DNA of 64,000 bases from Paenibacillus lactis (GTDB taxonomy: Bacteria; Bacillota; Bacilli; Paenibacillales; Paenibacillaceae): NCBI RefSeq assembly GCF_017873605.1, contig NZ_JAGGKI010000016.1:62001-126000 (forward strand), given 5' to 3'. Numbering within the stretch: the first letter of the stretch is position 1; each line of letters opens with the position of its first letter. The translations under genes and the position numbers were made by a program. Below the pieces are notes generated by a model. The model was not told where the DNA came from and did not search any database. It saw only the letters and a program-made list of their open reading frames with translations. Below, one piece after another: positions 35,728 through 45,171 of this stretch.

Positions 35728-36717
35728 TTAAGCTTGCTTCATGATCTCCTCATCATACAAATGGCAGGCCACCTGATGGCCCGGTTCCACTTCCCGGAAG
35801 ACCGGCGCCTTCTGCTTGCACACCTCCATGCAGGCAGGGCAGCGGGTATGGAAACGGCATCCCGTCGGCGGATTAACCGGGCTTGGCAGATCCCCCTTCA
35901 GAATAATCCGTTCTTTCTTCAGCTTAGGATCCGGTACCGGCACCGAGGACAGCAGCGCCTGGGTATAAGGATGCAGCGGACGGTCATAGAGCGTATCCTT
36001 ATCGGCTGATTCGACCAGCGTTCCCAAATACATAACGCCGATCCGATCGCTGATATGCTCGACGACGCTTAAATCGTGAGAGATGAACAGATACGTCAGG
36101 CCGTACTCTTCCTGCAAATCCTGGAGCAAATTCAGCACTTGCGACTGGATCGATACGTCGAGAGCCGAAACGGGCTCATCCGCTACGATCAGGCTCGGCC
36201 GTACCGACAGCGCACGTGCAATGCCGATCCGCTGGCGCTGCCCGCCGCTGAACTCATGGGCGTAGCGCTCGGCATGAAAGCTGTTCAGACCCACCGTTTC
36301 AAGCAGCTCTCCGGCCAGCTTGTCACGTTCCTTGGCGCTTAGCTTCGTGTGGATCAGCAGCGGCTCCGCTACGAGCTCTTTCACCTTCATCCGCGGATTC
36401 AACGAGGCGTAAGGATCCTGAAACACCATCTGCATGTCTTTTCGCAGCGGGCGCATCTGGTTCTCGTTGAAACGGCTGATATCGGTTCCGTTGAAAATAA
36501 CCTCGCCGTCGTTTGGCGTTAACAGGCGCGTAACAAGCCGGCCGGTGGTCGACTTGCCGCAGCCGCTTTCTCCGACGAGACTGAAGGTTTCGCCTTTCCG
36601 AATCGCGAAGGAGATTCCGTCAACAGCGCGAAGCTGCTTGGAGCTGCCGAAGAAGCCTTTTTTGACCGTAAATGATTTCTGCAGGTTCCGTACTTCTAAT
36701 AGCGGTGATTCATTCAT
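35728..36717 (-). CDS. Peptide ABC transporter ATPase, OppF/DppF type
   Basis: Product of 329 residues from ATG 36717, which overlaps the stop of the OppD-type gene as ATGA. Walker A GESGCGKST, signature SGGQRQRIGIARAL, Walker B LIVADEPVSALD, and the C-terminal oligopeptide extension GCRFHTRCPACMEVC, which may hold an Fe-S or metal site. Longer upstream starts would lie inside the preceding gene and are not credible. Confidence 0.95.
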   Translation of the reverse strand: MNESPLLEVRNLQKSFTVKKGFFGSSKQLRAVDGISFAIRKGETFSLVGESGCGKSTTGRLVTRLLTPNDGEVIFNGTDISRFNENQMRPLRKDMQMVFQDPYASLNPRMKVKELVAEPLLIHTKLSAKERDKLAGELLETVGLNSFHAERYAHEFSGGQRQRIGIARALSVRPSLIVADEPVSALDVSIQSQVLNLLQDLQEEYGLTYLFISHDLSVVEHISDRIGVMYLGTLVESADKDTLYDRPLHPYTQALLSSVPVPDPKLKKERIILKGDLPSPVNPPTGCRFHTRCPACMEVCKQKAPVFREVEPGHQVACHLYDEEIMKQA

Positions 36718-37724
36718 GCCGTTTCTCCCCCTTTCGCATGCCCATCCTGCGTCAGCCAGCACCGGCTCTTGCGATCCGCTTCGTTCACGACCGGGAGCAG
36801 CTGCGGCTCCTGCGACAAGCAGCGCTCCATCACATAAGGACACCGGGGAGCAAATTTGCAGCCCGGAGGCATGTTGCGCAGATCGGGAACGTTCCCCGGA
36901 ATGGATTCCAGCCGACGAACCTTCTGTCTAAGCTTCGGCACCGAGGCGATGAGTCCCTTGGTATACGGATGCTGCGGATTCTCGAACAGCTCGGTCACGC
37001 TCGCCTCTTCCACGACCCGGCCAGCATACATGACGACCACCCGGTCGCACATCTCCGCCACAACGCCGAGGTCATGCGTAATAAGCAGCATGCCCATGTT
37101 CTGTTCCTTCTTCAGGCGGTTCATCAGTTCGAGAATTTGCGCCTGGATCGTCACGTCAAGCGCCGTCGTCGGCTCGTCCGCGATCAAGAGCTTCGGATTG
37201 CAGGCCATCGCCATCGCGATCATGACCCGCTGCCGCATGCCCCCGGACAATTGGTGCGGATAATCGTCAACCACTTCATCGGCCCTTGGAATCCCGACGA
37301 GCTTCAGCGATTCGATCGCATGCTCGCGCGCTTTCTTCCGGCCGTATCCAAGATGGAGCATGATCGACTCCTCAAGCTGCTTTCCGATGCGGAGCACGGG
37401 ATTAAGCGAGGTCATCGGCTCCTGGAAGATCATCGCAAGCTCATTGCCGCGGTAGCGGCGCATGTCCTTTTCCGGCAGCTGCACGAGGTCCTTGCCCTCA
37501 AACAAGACCGATCCGCCGGCGATTCGGCCGGGCGTATCCTTGAGCAGTCTCATGATAGACAGGGAGGTCACGCTTTTTCCACAGCCGGATTCGCCCACGA
37601 GCCCAAGCACTTCGCCTTTGTTAATGTGAAAGTCCACGCCCGCCACGGCGAGCACCGAGGAACCGTCCCGCTTGAATTCGGTTTTGAGTCCTTTGACTTC
37701 TAGCAATGTTTGCGTCACGTTCAA
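36714..37724 (-). CDS. Peptide ABC transporter ATPase, OppD/DppD type
   Basis: Product of 336 residues: Walker A GESGCGKSV, signature SGGMRQRVMIAMAMA, Walker B LLIADEPTTALD, and the C-terminal Cys-containing tail GCKFAPRCPYVMERC. Pairs with the OppF-type ATPase to energise the importer. It starts 6 bp after the permease gene. Confidence 0.95.
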   Translation of the reverse strand: MNVTQTLLEVKGLKTEFKRDGSSVLAVAGVDFHINKGEVLGLVGESGCGKSVTSLSIMRLLKDTPGRIAGGSVLFEGKDLVQLPEKDMRRYRGNELAMIFQEPMTSLNPVLRIGKQLEESIMLHLGYGRKKAREHAIESLKLVGIPRADEVVDDYPHQLSGGMRQRVMIAMAMACNPKLLIADEPTTALDVTIQAQILELMNRLKKEQNMGMLLITHDLGVVAEMCDRVVVMYAGRVVEEASVTELFENPQHPYTKGLIASVPKLRQKVRRLESIPGNVPDLRNMPPGCKFAPRCPYVMERCLSQEPQLLPVVNEADRKSRCWLTQDGHAKGGETA

Positions 37725-37730
37725 TCCCCC

Positions 37731-38645
37731 CTATTCGTTCTTCGACTTCGGATCCAGCGCATCGTTAAGTCCATCGCCGATCAGGTTGAACGCGAGAACC
37801 GTCAAGAAGATGAGCAGACCCGGAAAATATACGATGTGCGGTGCGATGCTTAAATAATCGCGTCCCATACTGAGCATCGCGCCCCAGTCCGGCTCCGTCG
37901 GCTTGGCGCCAAGCCCGAGGAAGCTGAGGGAGGACGCCGCGAGAATGGCTCCGCCGATCTTCATCGAAACGTTGACGATGATACTCGGAACCGTTTCAGG
38001 GAAGATATGCTTCCAGATGATCCGGTTGTTTTTCGCGCCCATCGAGCGGGCAGCTTCGACGTACAGCGATTCTTTCGCGGACAGCGTCACGCTTCGGATA
38101 ATTCGGGCGAAGGAAGGCGTTCCGAATACCGCTACCGCAATGACCACATTGGACAAGCCCGGACCGAGAATCGCCACGATGCCGATTGCCAGAAGCAGAT
38201 CCGGGAAGGAGAACATAACGTCGCTTCCGCGCATGATCAGGCGGTCAATCCAGCCGCCGTAATAGCCGCTGATAAGCCCCAAAATCGTACCGGCAATAGC
38301 CGAAATAAATACGGCGCTCAGGCTGACCGACATCGTCAGCCGGGTTCCGTCGATCAGACGGCTGAGAATATCCCGTCCGTATTCATCGGTCCCTGCCCAG
38401 TGCGCAGCCGAAGGGCCTTGCATCATTGCATCATAGTTCGGCTCATTCGGAGGATATGGAACAATATGCGGGCCGATGACGGCCAGCACCAGCAATATCA
38501 AGATGAACACGCCGGATACGACGGCAAGCTTTTGCTTCATAAACTTGGATACAAACGTGCTGAACTTCCCTTTGACCGGGCTGTTCACCACAGCCTCCCC
38601 CGGTACGGAGGATGAATGGACCGTTACTGAAGAATTGTCGCTCAT
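37731..38645 (-). CDS. Peptide ABC transporter permease, DppC/GsiD type
   Basis: Membrane subunit of 304 residues: cytoplasmic Ser-rich N-tail, helix near 40-62, then HWAGTDEYGRDILSRL, which is diagnostic for DppC-type permeases, and the EAA loop EAARSMGAKNNRI. 12 bp after the DppB-type gene. Confidence 0.95.
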   Translation of the reverse strand: MSDNSSVTVHSSSVPGEAVVNSPVKGKFSTFVSKFMKQKLAVVSGVFILILLVLAVIGPHIVPYPPNEPNYDAMMQGPSAAHWAGTDEYGRDILSRLIDGTRLTMSVSLSAVFISAIAGTILGLISGYYGGWIDRLIMRGSDVMFSFPDLLLAIGIVAILGPGLSNVVIAVAVFGTPSFARIIRSVTLSAKESLYVEAARSMGAKNNRIIWKHIFPETVPSIIVNVSMKIGGAILAASSLSFLGLGAKPTEPDWGAMLSMGRDYLSIAPHIVYFPGLLIFLTVLAFNLIGDGLNDALDPKSKNE

Positions 38646-38657
38646 GAGCTCCCCCTC

Positions 38658-39584
38658 CTATTTCGATGCATACCGGATTTTTGGATTCAGTACACCGTAT
38701 AATAAATCGACAATCAGGTTAATCAGAATAAATTCGGTCGCAAACATCAGGAGCAGCGCCTGAATGACCGTATAATCCCGGAACGCGATCGAATCGACCA
38801 GCAGCCGGCCCATTCCCGGAATACTGAATACGGTCTCGACCATGACCGAGCCCCCGAGCAAAAAGCCGAATTGAAGCCCGGCTACCGTAACGACCTGAAT
38901 CAAGGAATTGCGCAGCGCGTGTCTTCCGACAACGACGAATTCCCGCAGACCCTTCGCCCGTCCGGTCCGGACATAATCCTCACGCATCGATTCAAGCATC
39001 GACGTGCGGGAGTACCGTGCGAGCATGGACATAATTCCCGCACCGAGCGTGAACGAAGGAAGAATATACGATTGCCAGCTGTCAACGCCGCCGGTTGGGA
39101 ACCAGCCCAGCTCGACGGAGAAGATTTGAATCAGAACGAGACCCAGCCAGAAGCCCGGCAGGGAGATTCCCGAAATGGCAGTGAGCATCCCGAGGTAATC
39201 CGGCCATTTGCCGCGATTGACGGCGGACACGATCCCGATCAAGAGTCCGATGACCAGCGCCCAGCCAAGACTCGTAAACGTTAGCACGATCGTCGGAAAA
39301 AACCGGCTTTCCAGCATATCCACGACCGGCAGTCCGGAGGTAATGGAAACACCCAGGTCACCCTTCAACAGATCACCCATATAGTTAACATATTGCTGCC
39401 ACAGCGGCAGATTTAGTCCCAGCTGCTCCCGTATCCCGTTGATCTCCTCAAGGGTGGCTTCCTTACCTGCGACAAGCCGTGCCGGGTCTCCGGGAATCAG
39501 GTGAATAAACATGAACACAAGTATCGACACAATGAATAACAGAGGGATGACACCCAGCAGCCTCTGAATTGCATATCTTCCCAA
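38658..39584 (-). CDS. Peptide ABC transporter permease, DppB/GsiC type
   Basis: Membrane subunit of 308 residues with an N-terminal helix (LLGVIPLLFIVSILVFMFI), the family motif IPGDPARLVAG, and an EAA-type loop around YVRTGRAKGL. Pairs with the DppC-type permease downstream. Confidence 0.95.
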   Translation of the reverse strand: MGRYAIQRLLGVIPLLFIVSILVFMFIHLIPGDPARLVAGKEATLEEINGIREQLGLNLPLWQQYVNYMGDLLKGDLGVSITSGLPVVDMLESRFFPTIVLTFTSLGWALVIGLLIGIVSAVNRGKWPDYLGMLTAISGISLPGFWLGLVLIQIFSVELGWFPTGGVDSWQSYILPSFTLGAGIMSMLARYSRTSMLESMREDYVRTGRAKGLREFVVVGRHALRNSLIQVVTVAGLQFGFLLGGSVMVETVFSIPGMGRLLVDSIAFRDYTVIQALLLMFATEFILINLIVDLLYGVLNPKIRYASK

Positions 39585-39625
39585 AGGATAAGCCTCCTTT
39601 CAACATGCCAGCCTTAAAAATAAAT

Positions 39626-39658
39626 GGGCCGCTTCCTTATCATCAAAAGAGGCGGCCC
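39626..39658 (-). terminator. Attenuator hairpin between binding protein and permeases
   Basis: On the minus strand GGGCCGC and GCGGCCC arms with a 19-nt loop are followed by ATTTATTTTTAA. It lies 40 bp after the binding-protein stop and inside the operon, so it probably reduces read-through and keeps the binding protein in excess. Confidence 0.65.
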
Positions 39659-39697
39659 ACCCTAGTTCAACATTTCAGCAAACCCGTGCTGCCAGAA

Positions 39698-41290
39698 TTA
39701 CTTCACTTCGGCATTCAATACATTGATCGAGCCGTCAGGGAATACTTTCACGCCGTCCAGATAAGCGCGTTTACCTGTAATGACTTGGTCAACGCCCAGG
39801 AACACCCATGGAGCGTCTTCCCAGATTTGCTTCTGGATATTGGCATAGATTTCTTTAGCTTCGTCCGGATTAACCGATGCGTTTGCATCCTTGATCCATT
39901 GATCGACATTATCATTTTTGTAATATGCGGTGTTGGAGCCTGCAGGCGGGAAGAACTCGCTGCTGAACAGACCTTTCGTCGCACCGTCCGCATCGCCGGA
40001 AGAAGGAGACCAGCTCACGTACCACATTTGGATTTTCGCATTTTCCGGCGTAGCCGAGTTGATCTGATCGGACAAGGTCGCGCCTTCCATCGATTTCACT
40101 TCAACCTTAATGCCGACAAGCGCAAGCTGCTGCTGAATAAACTGCATGCCCTTCATCGTCTCGGAATCGTTCTCGCCCCAGATCTCGGCTTCGAATCCGT
40201 CCGGATATCCCGCTTCCGCGAGCAGCGCCTTTGCTTTCTCCGGATCATAGTCATAACCGGATTGCTCCGAATAGTACTGGGTCATGGAGGACATGGAAGA
40301 CTTCAGCTTAGATCCAAGACCGGATTTAACAACCTTGATATAGGCATCCTTATCGATTGCATAGTTGATCGCTTGACGAACCTTCAGATCGTCATACGGC
40401 TTCTTCATCGTGTTCAGCGTGATATAGCGAACGATCGTCGAATCGATTTTATCCACCACAATGTTGGAATCGCCTTCGACCTCGGATACTTGCTCCGTCG
40501 GCATCGGGTAGATGAAGTCCGCTTCGCCGGTCTTCAGCATGGCAATTCGGGAACCGTTCTCCGGTACAGGCTTGAACGTGATGCTGTCCACCTTCGGAAG
40601 CCCTTCCTGCCAGTATTCTTCATTCTTCACGACAACCAAACGATCGCCTTGAACCCATTCCTTGAACTTGTATGCGCCTGTTCCTACCGCATTCTTCGTT
40701 ACATCCACGCCGTCTTTAAGCGCTTTAGGGCTGATCATGAGCGCCATGGCGGTTTTGTTCAGGAATGCGCTGTACGGCTGGCTAAGCGTTATGACAACCG
40801 TATTCTCATCCGGTGTTTTCACGTCGGATACCGTCGAGAAGCTACGGCGCATTCTGAGATTGTTCTTTTCGTCCAGTATGCGATCCAGGTTAGCTTTTAC
40901 AGCTTCGGCATTGAAGTCGGTGCCGTCATGGAATTTCACGTTTTTACGAAGATTAAACGTATAAGTCAGACCGTCTTCGCTGACTTTGTAATCTTCAGCC
41001 AAGACCGGAACGAGTTCCATCTTTTCATTGAAACCCATCAAGCCTTCGTACATCGTGCGCGCACCGGAGATCGAGTGCGTATCGCCGGCATTATGCGGAT
41101 CCATCGTGAGGAAATTGGCGTTGATCGCGATGGTGATATCCTTGTTGTTTTTCGTCACCGGTTTGCTTTCCCCGCCGGCGTTGCTGGCCCCTTCACTGCT
41201 TCCGCTGCCTTTGCCGCCGCAAGCTGATGCTACGATTGTAAATGCAAGCAACAGCATGAGCAGTGACCATGTTCTACTCTTGAATCTCAT
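39698..41290 (-). CDS. Peptide ABC transporter substrate-binding lipoprotein
   Basis: Family-5 solute-binding protein of 530 residues, as in DppA/GsiB. Lipoprotein signal with lipobox ending at Cys24, followed by a Gly/Ser linker. The mature protein shows typical motifs: MYEGLMGFNEKMELVPVLAE, FHDGTDFNAEAVKANLDRIL and AINYAIDKDAYIKVV. It would bind peptides, glutathione-like or glycopeptide ligands outside the cell. Confidence 0.93.
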   Translation of the reverse strand: MRFKSRTWSLLMLLLAFTIVASACGGKGSGSSEGASNAGGESKPVTKNNKDITIAINANFLTMDPHNAGDTHSISGARTMYEGLMGFNEKMELVPVLAEDYKVSEDGLTYTFNLRKNVKFHDGTDFNAEAVKANLDRILDEKNNLRMRRSFSTVSDVKTPDENTVVITLSQPYSAFLNKTAMALMISPKALKDGVDVTKNAVGTGAYKFKEWVQGDRLVVVKNEEYWQEGLPKVDSITFKPVPENGSRIAMLKTGEADFIYPMPTEQVSEVEGDSNIVVDKIDSTIVRYITLNTMKKPYDDLKVRQAINYAIDKDAYIKVVKSGLGSKLKSSMSSMTQYYSEQSGYDYDPEKAKALLAEAGYPDGFEAEIWGENDSETMKGMQFIQQQLALVGIKVEVKSMEGATLSDQINSATPENAKIQMWYVSWSPSSGDADGATKGLFSSEFFPPAGSNTAYYKNDNVDQWIKDANASVNPDEAKEIYANIQKQIWEDAPWVFLGVDQVITGKRAYLDGVKVFPDGSINVLNAEVK

Positions 41291-41408
41291 TGTTTACTCC
41301 CCCTTTGATGTAGTAAAGAATCTATAGATTCACTCGGCATGCCCTGGAATGGATCGAGGAGCACCCGAATTCCTCACCCTTTATTTGCTGCATTCAAATA
41401 CGCACCCT

Positions 41409-42413
41409 TTATTTGTTCCATTCAAATACGGCGCGGCGCTCACCTACAAGCGTTCCACCATCGTTGAAAATTTCGTTCGGCACGAGCTCGTACAGCCGGT
41501 CGATCGTGGCTTGGTTGCTATAACCCAGCCGCTCCAAAATGGTCGCGATGATGCATGGCCATACCTGCTCGGAACCGTCGGATACCTTAAGGGAAATCGC
41601 CAATCGTTCCTTCCGAAGCCCGATGCCGTATACTCCTTTAGCACCGCCCTTGGCAGTCAGGTTGTCATCCTTCAAAAGTGCAGAGCATACGAATTTCGTG
41701 TCTGCGATGATATCGGGGTATTCGTTCATCACCTTCGCGATCCTTGCTGCAGCTTCTGCCGTCTCCGGGTCCCGGATCAAATCCGGACAAGCGAGCTTCA
41801 AGAATGAATAGGCGATCCGGTCCAGCGGAATCGCGAAGATCGGCAGGCCGCAGCCGTCAATCCCTTGCGGGATGGAGGATACCGGAACTTCCGCGATATC
41901 GGCGAGCGTTTCAAGGATTTCCTTTTGCAGCGGGTGCTCGGGTTGGTAATACGTCGCTTCATCCCAGCCCATATGCTTGCACAATGCAATCATTCCGCTA
42001 TGCTTGCCGGAGCAGTTGTGGAAAATCCGGCGCTTCGCCTCATGGTTCTGATGGCGCTCGGCCTTCGCATCCTCGTTCAAGGGGTATGTAGCGCAGCAGT
42101 GGAGCGCGTCCTCCTGGATGCCAATTTTGCCCATGAGCGATTCAAGGGCATCAATGTGGAAGCTCTCTCCCCGGTGGGAAGCCGCAAACAGAGCCGTCTC
42201 CTCGCCGGTCAGTCCGTATACTTCGTCAATGCGGCGCTTCATAGCCGGCAGTGCTTGAAAAGGCTTTGCAGCAGAGCGCAAAAACGTCATATGATGGGGA
42301 TCGCCTGCCGCATAGAGCACCTTCCCGCTTTCATCGACGACGCTCACCGCGCCGTAATGGACATTTTCCAGCACATTGCCGCGGTATTCCTCTACCAATG
42401 GAACAAATCTCAT
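41409..42413 (-). CDS. Asparaginase II family (thermolabile/Rhizobial type)
   Basis: Product of 334 residues of the Asparaginase_II family, unrelated to the bacterial type I/II aminohydrolases. Family motifs: YGAVSVVDESGKVLYAAGDP, RSAAKPFQALP, ASHRGESFH, and the conserved HNCSGKHSGM and GIDGCGLPIF segments. It should release ammonia from L-asparagine or a related amide. Lies between the ROK regulator and the peptide-binding protein. Confidence 0.88.
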   Translation of the reverse strand: MRFVPLVEEYRGNVLENVHYGAVSVVDESGKVLYAAGDPHHMTFLRSAAKPFQALPAMKRRIDEVYGLTGEETALFAASHRGESFHIDALESLMGKIGIQEDALHCCATYPLNEDAKAERHQNHEAKRRIFHNCSGKHSGMIALCKHMGWDEATYYQPEHPLQKEILETLADIAEVPVSSIPQGIDGCGLPIFAIPLDRIAYSFLKLACPDLIRDPETAEAAARIAKVMNEYPDIIADTKFVCSALLKDDNLTAKGGAKGVYGIGLRKERLAISLKVSDGSEQVWPCIIATILERLGYSNQATIDRLYELVPNEIFNDGGTLVGERRAVFEWNK

Positions 42414-42440
42414 GATTATTTCCCCCGATCTCCTGATGAA

Positions 42441-43598
42441 TTAATTCAATTGAAAATAACGATCCTGCGCCACCATACCCGAGCCGATCATGACGCCTTC
42501 CTCATGCAGCTTGGAACGGACGATGGAAAAGCTGCCCTGAAGCGGCTCCCACACATACCTCGAGCAAAGGTTGACGATCTCTTCATGCACCTCCGGGAAC
42601 TTGTCCAGGATTTCGCCGCTCAGGATGACGCTGTCCGGGTTGTACATGCTGACCACGTTATTGACCGTGATGGCCATATACGCAAGGGCGCGATCGATTA
42701 AGTAGCAGGCCCAGTGAGTACCCGCACGCCGCTCGGCAAACAGCTCCTCGATCGTGCGGACCGGCTTGATTTTACTCGCTTCGGACAATAGGGACGGGAT
42801 GTTGATATACGTCTGCAAACAACCGGCCTTTCCGCAGTCGCACATCATGCCCTCCGGGTCCACCGTCGTATGCCCGATTTCCCCCGCGCTGTTCGTCACC
42901 CCGCGATAGATTTCGCCTTCAAGAATCAAGGCAGAGCCGACGCCATTACCAAAGCCGAGGAGAACCGTCCGATTCGAACCATAGGCGGAGCCCTTCAACT
43001 GTTCGGCTAGGGCCTTTACCTTCAACTCATTGTCCACGACAGCCTGAAACCCGGTCACGTCCTGAAGCAGGTCGGCGAGGCCGATATTCTTCCAGCCCAG
43101 CTGTACGGAGAATTTAACAATCCCCTCCTGGACCTCGATGATGCCGGGAAGCCCGACGCCGATGCCCACGATGCGCTTGCGGTCGATGCCGCCAGTCGCA
43201 ATCAGATCCTCGATCGTGCTTCCAATCCTCGCTACGGTCGTGCTCGCCTCCTCGTTCGGCGGTCTGCTGAAACTCTCGCTGCACAGAACGTTTCCTTGGA
43301 TATCGACGAATCCGATATTCGCCCGATCACGGTCCAGTTCCACGCCAATCGAAATAACCGCGGTATCCAGCAGTCGGATGAGCGAGGATTTTCTTCCGCG
43401 CCCGGCGGAAACCTGCTCCTCCGTTTCGTGCACATATCCCTCATCCGTCAGTTCGGCTACAATCCGGCTGACGGTCGTCGGGCTCATGCCCGTCTGCTTC
43501 GCAATGGCTGCTCTTGAAATCGGCTGTTCATTCTTGATGATCTGGAACACCGTAAGTCTGTTCTGCCGCTTCATAAAATCCTGGTCATGCTTTTTCAT
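42441..43598 (-). CDS. ROK-family transcriptional repressor
   Basis: NagC/XylR-type regulator of 385 residues. N-terminal winged helix (PISRAAIAKQTGMSPTTVSR) and a C-terminal ROK sugar-binding domain with GHTTVDPEGMMCDCGKAGCL holding the Zn ligands. First gene of the operon, so it probably controls the genes below it in response to a sugar. AGGGGAT precedes the ATG at 43598. Confidence 0.92.
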   Translation of the reverse strand: MKKHDQDFMKRQNRLTVFQIIKNEQPISRAAIAKQTGMSPTTVSRIVAELTDEGYVHETEEQVSAGRGRKSSLIRLLDTAVISIGVELDRDRANIGFVDIQGNVLCSESFSRPPNEEASTTVARIGSTIEDLIATGGIDRKRIVGIGVGLPGIIEVQEGIVKFSVQLGWKNIGLADLLQDVTGFQAVVDNELKVKALAEQLKGSAYGSNRTVLLGFGNGVGSALILEGEIYRGVTNSAGEIGHTTVDPEGMMCDCGKAGCLQTYINIPSLLSEASKIKPVRTIEELFAERRAGTHWACYLIDRALAYMAITVNNVVSMYNPDSVILSGEILDKFPEVHEEIVNLCSRYVWEPLQGSFSIVRSKLHEEGVMIGSGMVAQDRYFQLN

Positions 43599-44581
43599 GA
43601 AGACATCCCCTATTTAATTTCATCAATAGATTAATTAGCGCATTCTTCCAACTTATTAGGTGGTTAATCATCAAAAATCTGTGTTAAATATCATATTTTT
43701 CATTTTTATTCTCCAGTGATGATATTAATAATAAAATGTCATTTGTGAATGTGTCAATATATATGACACATTTAATTTTCCTCAAATTTTTATTACCAAT
43801 GTAAGCATTTCAATTTTACTCTGAAAAAACACAGCTCTCCTGTACGGATACATTTGGTTTTTACAGGCGTACAATATGACATGTACCTAACATAACGATT
43901 TTCAAAAAAGCGAAGGTCACTATCGGAAATATCAAAATTAATCCACTGAAGAAATGAATTCTAAGAACAGCGGTCTGATCCAGCGGCGGGGAACTCCAGC
44001 TGCTTTCCGTTGAGCCTTGTCCATTAAGTGTTATGGTGTGAGTTGGCTTGCGTGTCTAATTGCGGTGGCGTCGGGGAAGTGAGTGGGTCGTTTTTTGGGT
44101 TGGCGCATATTGGGCTTGTTGTTTGGGTTGTTGTTTGGGTTGTTGTTTTAGTTATTGAATATGGGGCTGGTGTTTTGATACTGCTGTTTAGGGAGCGGTT
44201 ATACGGGGCATTAGATGGGTATTGAAGGGAATTTCTGAAATAACACGTTGGAACACACAAAGCAGGGACGCAGTAGATGTCCAATACCGTGCGATTAGGA
44301 CGATCTATTGCTAATCTATGTCTTTCTTCATCATCCTCGCTCCTCCTTGAACGATTATGATTGATACCGTTCCTTCTGAACCGTATCAACCAGTGTTGGC
44401 TATAAGTCAAACAAACCCTGAGCTGAGCATGAAATCCATAAATATCGCAATTTTGTTTGCTTATGTATATAGAAACACCAGATAGCGTTCCCTTATGCGA
44501 AACGTTAATCGTTTATCAAAAAAACCTATTTAAGCGAAAAAAAAGGCATAGAAGACTCTTTTCCATGTTTTTTTCTATGAA
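43599..44581. other. Gene-free region with palindrome and GT-skewed tract
   Basis: 43599-43900 is AT-rich and holds the likely operon promoter and the palindrome at 43748-43772. 44085-44180 is a GT-skewed tract with a 12-bp direct repeat (TTGTTTGGGTTG). Frames on either strand here have skewed composition and lack ribosome sites, so I call no gene. Confidence 0.5.
43748..43772. promoter_or_regulatory. 25-bp palindrome, possible ROK operator
   Basis: Perfect 9-bp arms AATGTGTCA / TGACACATT separated by ATATATA, 150 bp upstream of the ROK regulator start. No T-run or gene end suggests a terminator, so an operator is more likely. Which protein binds is unknown. Confidence 0.45.
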
Positions 44582-44778
44582 GGGGCCACCCCATACTAAT
44601 GGGCGGCCTTCGCTTTTCAACAAGCTAGCCCAACCGAAGGTCAGGGCGAGCCCCCACACCCCCAGCGAAGGTTTGAGGATAGCCGATCCTTTGGAAGTCC
44701 GTTTCTACTGCTTTACTTTTCCATTCCGGAAACGGACGTACAATAAAGCAGATATCTCCAAGCCTGAGCCCAAAAAAT

Positions 44779-44800
44779 GGCCACCCATTCAAGGGTGGCC
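44779..44800 (-). terminator. Terminator in repeat unit two
   Basis: Perfect 8-bp arms GGCCACCC / GGGTGGCC, 6-nt loop, followed on the minus strand by ATTTTTT. Confidence 0.8.
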
Positions 44801-44978
44801 TGTCTCGCACTTGCCTTTGGTTTGTGCGCCCTACCGAAGGTCAGGACGCGGTCCCGAACCCTCCAGCGGAGGTTTGAGAATAGCCGATCCTTTGGGAGTC
44901 CGTTTCTACTGCTTACTATTCCATTCCGGAAACGGACGAACAACAGAGCGGATATCTCCAAGCCTCAGCGCCAAAAAT

Positions 44979-45000
44979 GGCCACCTCATTCAAGGTGGCC
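44979..45000 (-). terminator. Terminator in repeat unit three
   Basis: Perfect 8-bp arms GGCCACCT / AGGTGGCC, 6-nt loop, followed on the minus strand by ATTTTT. It is the first terminator met by transcripts from the ferredoxin gene. Confidence 0.8.
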
Positions 45001-45171
45001 TGTCTCGCACTTGCCTTTGGTTTGCTCGCCCTACCGAAGGTCAGGGCGCGGTCCCAACCCCCCAGCGAAGGTTTGAGGATAGCCGATCCTTTGGGAGTCC
45101 GTTTCTACTGCTTACTATTCCATTCCGGAAACGGACGAACAACAGAGCGGATAGCCTCAAACCGGAGCGAC

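Larger units (their letters stand above)
44582..45170. repeat. Three tandem ~200-bp repeats, two with terminator hairpins
   Basis: The anchor word AGCCGATCCTTTGG starts at 44681, 44882 and 45081, giving periods of 201 and 199 bp. Each unit also contains CCGAAGGTCAGG, a TCCGTTTC...GGAAACGGA inverted repeat and a GGCCACC-type hairpin. Units two and three are near-identical; unit one is more diverged. The array begins right after the ferredoxin stop. It has no plausible coding frame; apparent long frames reflect its high GC and repetition. It could be a repeated structured RNA or a mobile palindromic repeat. Confidence 0.75.

Noticed and set aside
39569..41227. A 552-codon open frame on the plus strand
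   Set aside because: It lies antisense to the peptide-binding lipoprotein, whose family match is certain; composition is that of a shadow frame.
44024..44410. A 128-codon frame on the minus strand with Thr/Pro/Asn-rich tail
   Set aside because: Composition follows the GT-skewed tract on the other strand; no ribosome site.
43599..45171. Possible CRISPR or mobile element in the long gene-free stretch
   Set aside because: The repeats are ~200 bp and contiguous, without spacers; no transposase or terminal inverted repeats were seen.
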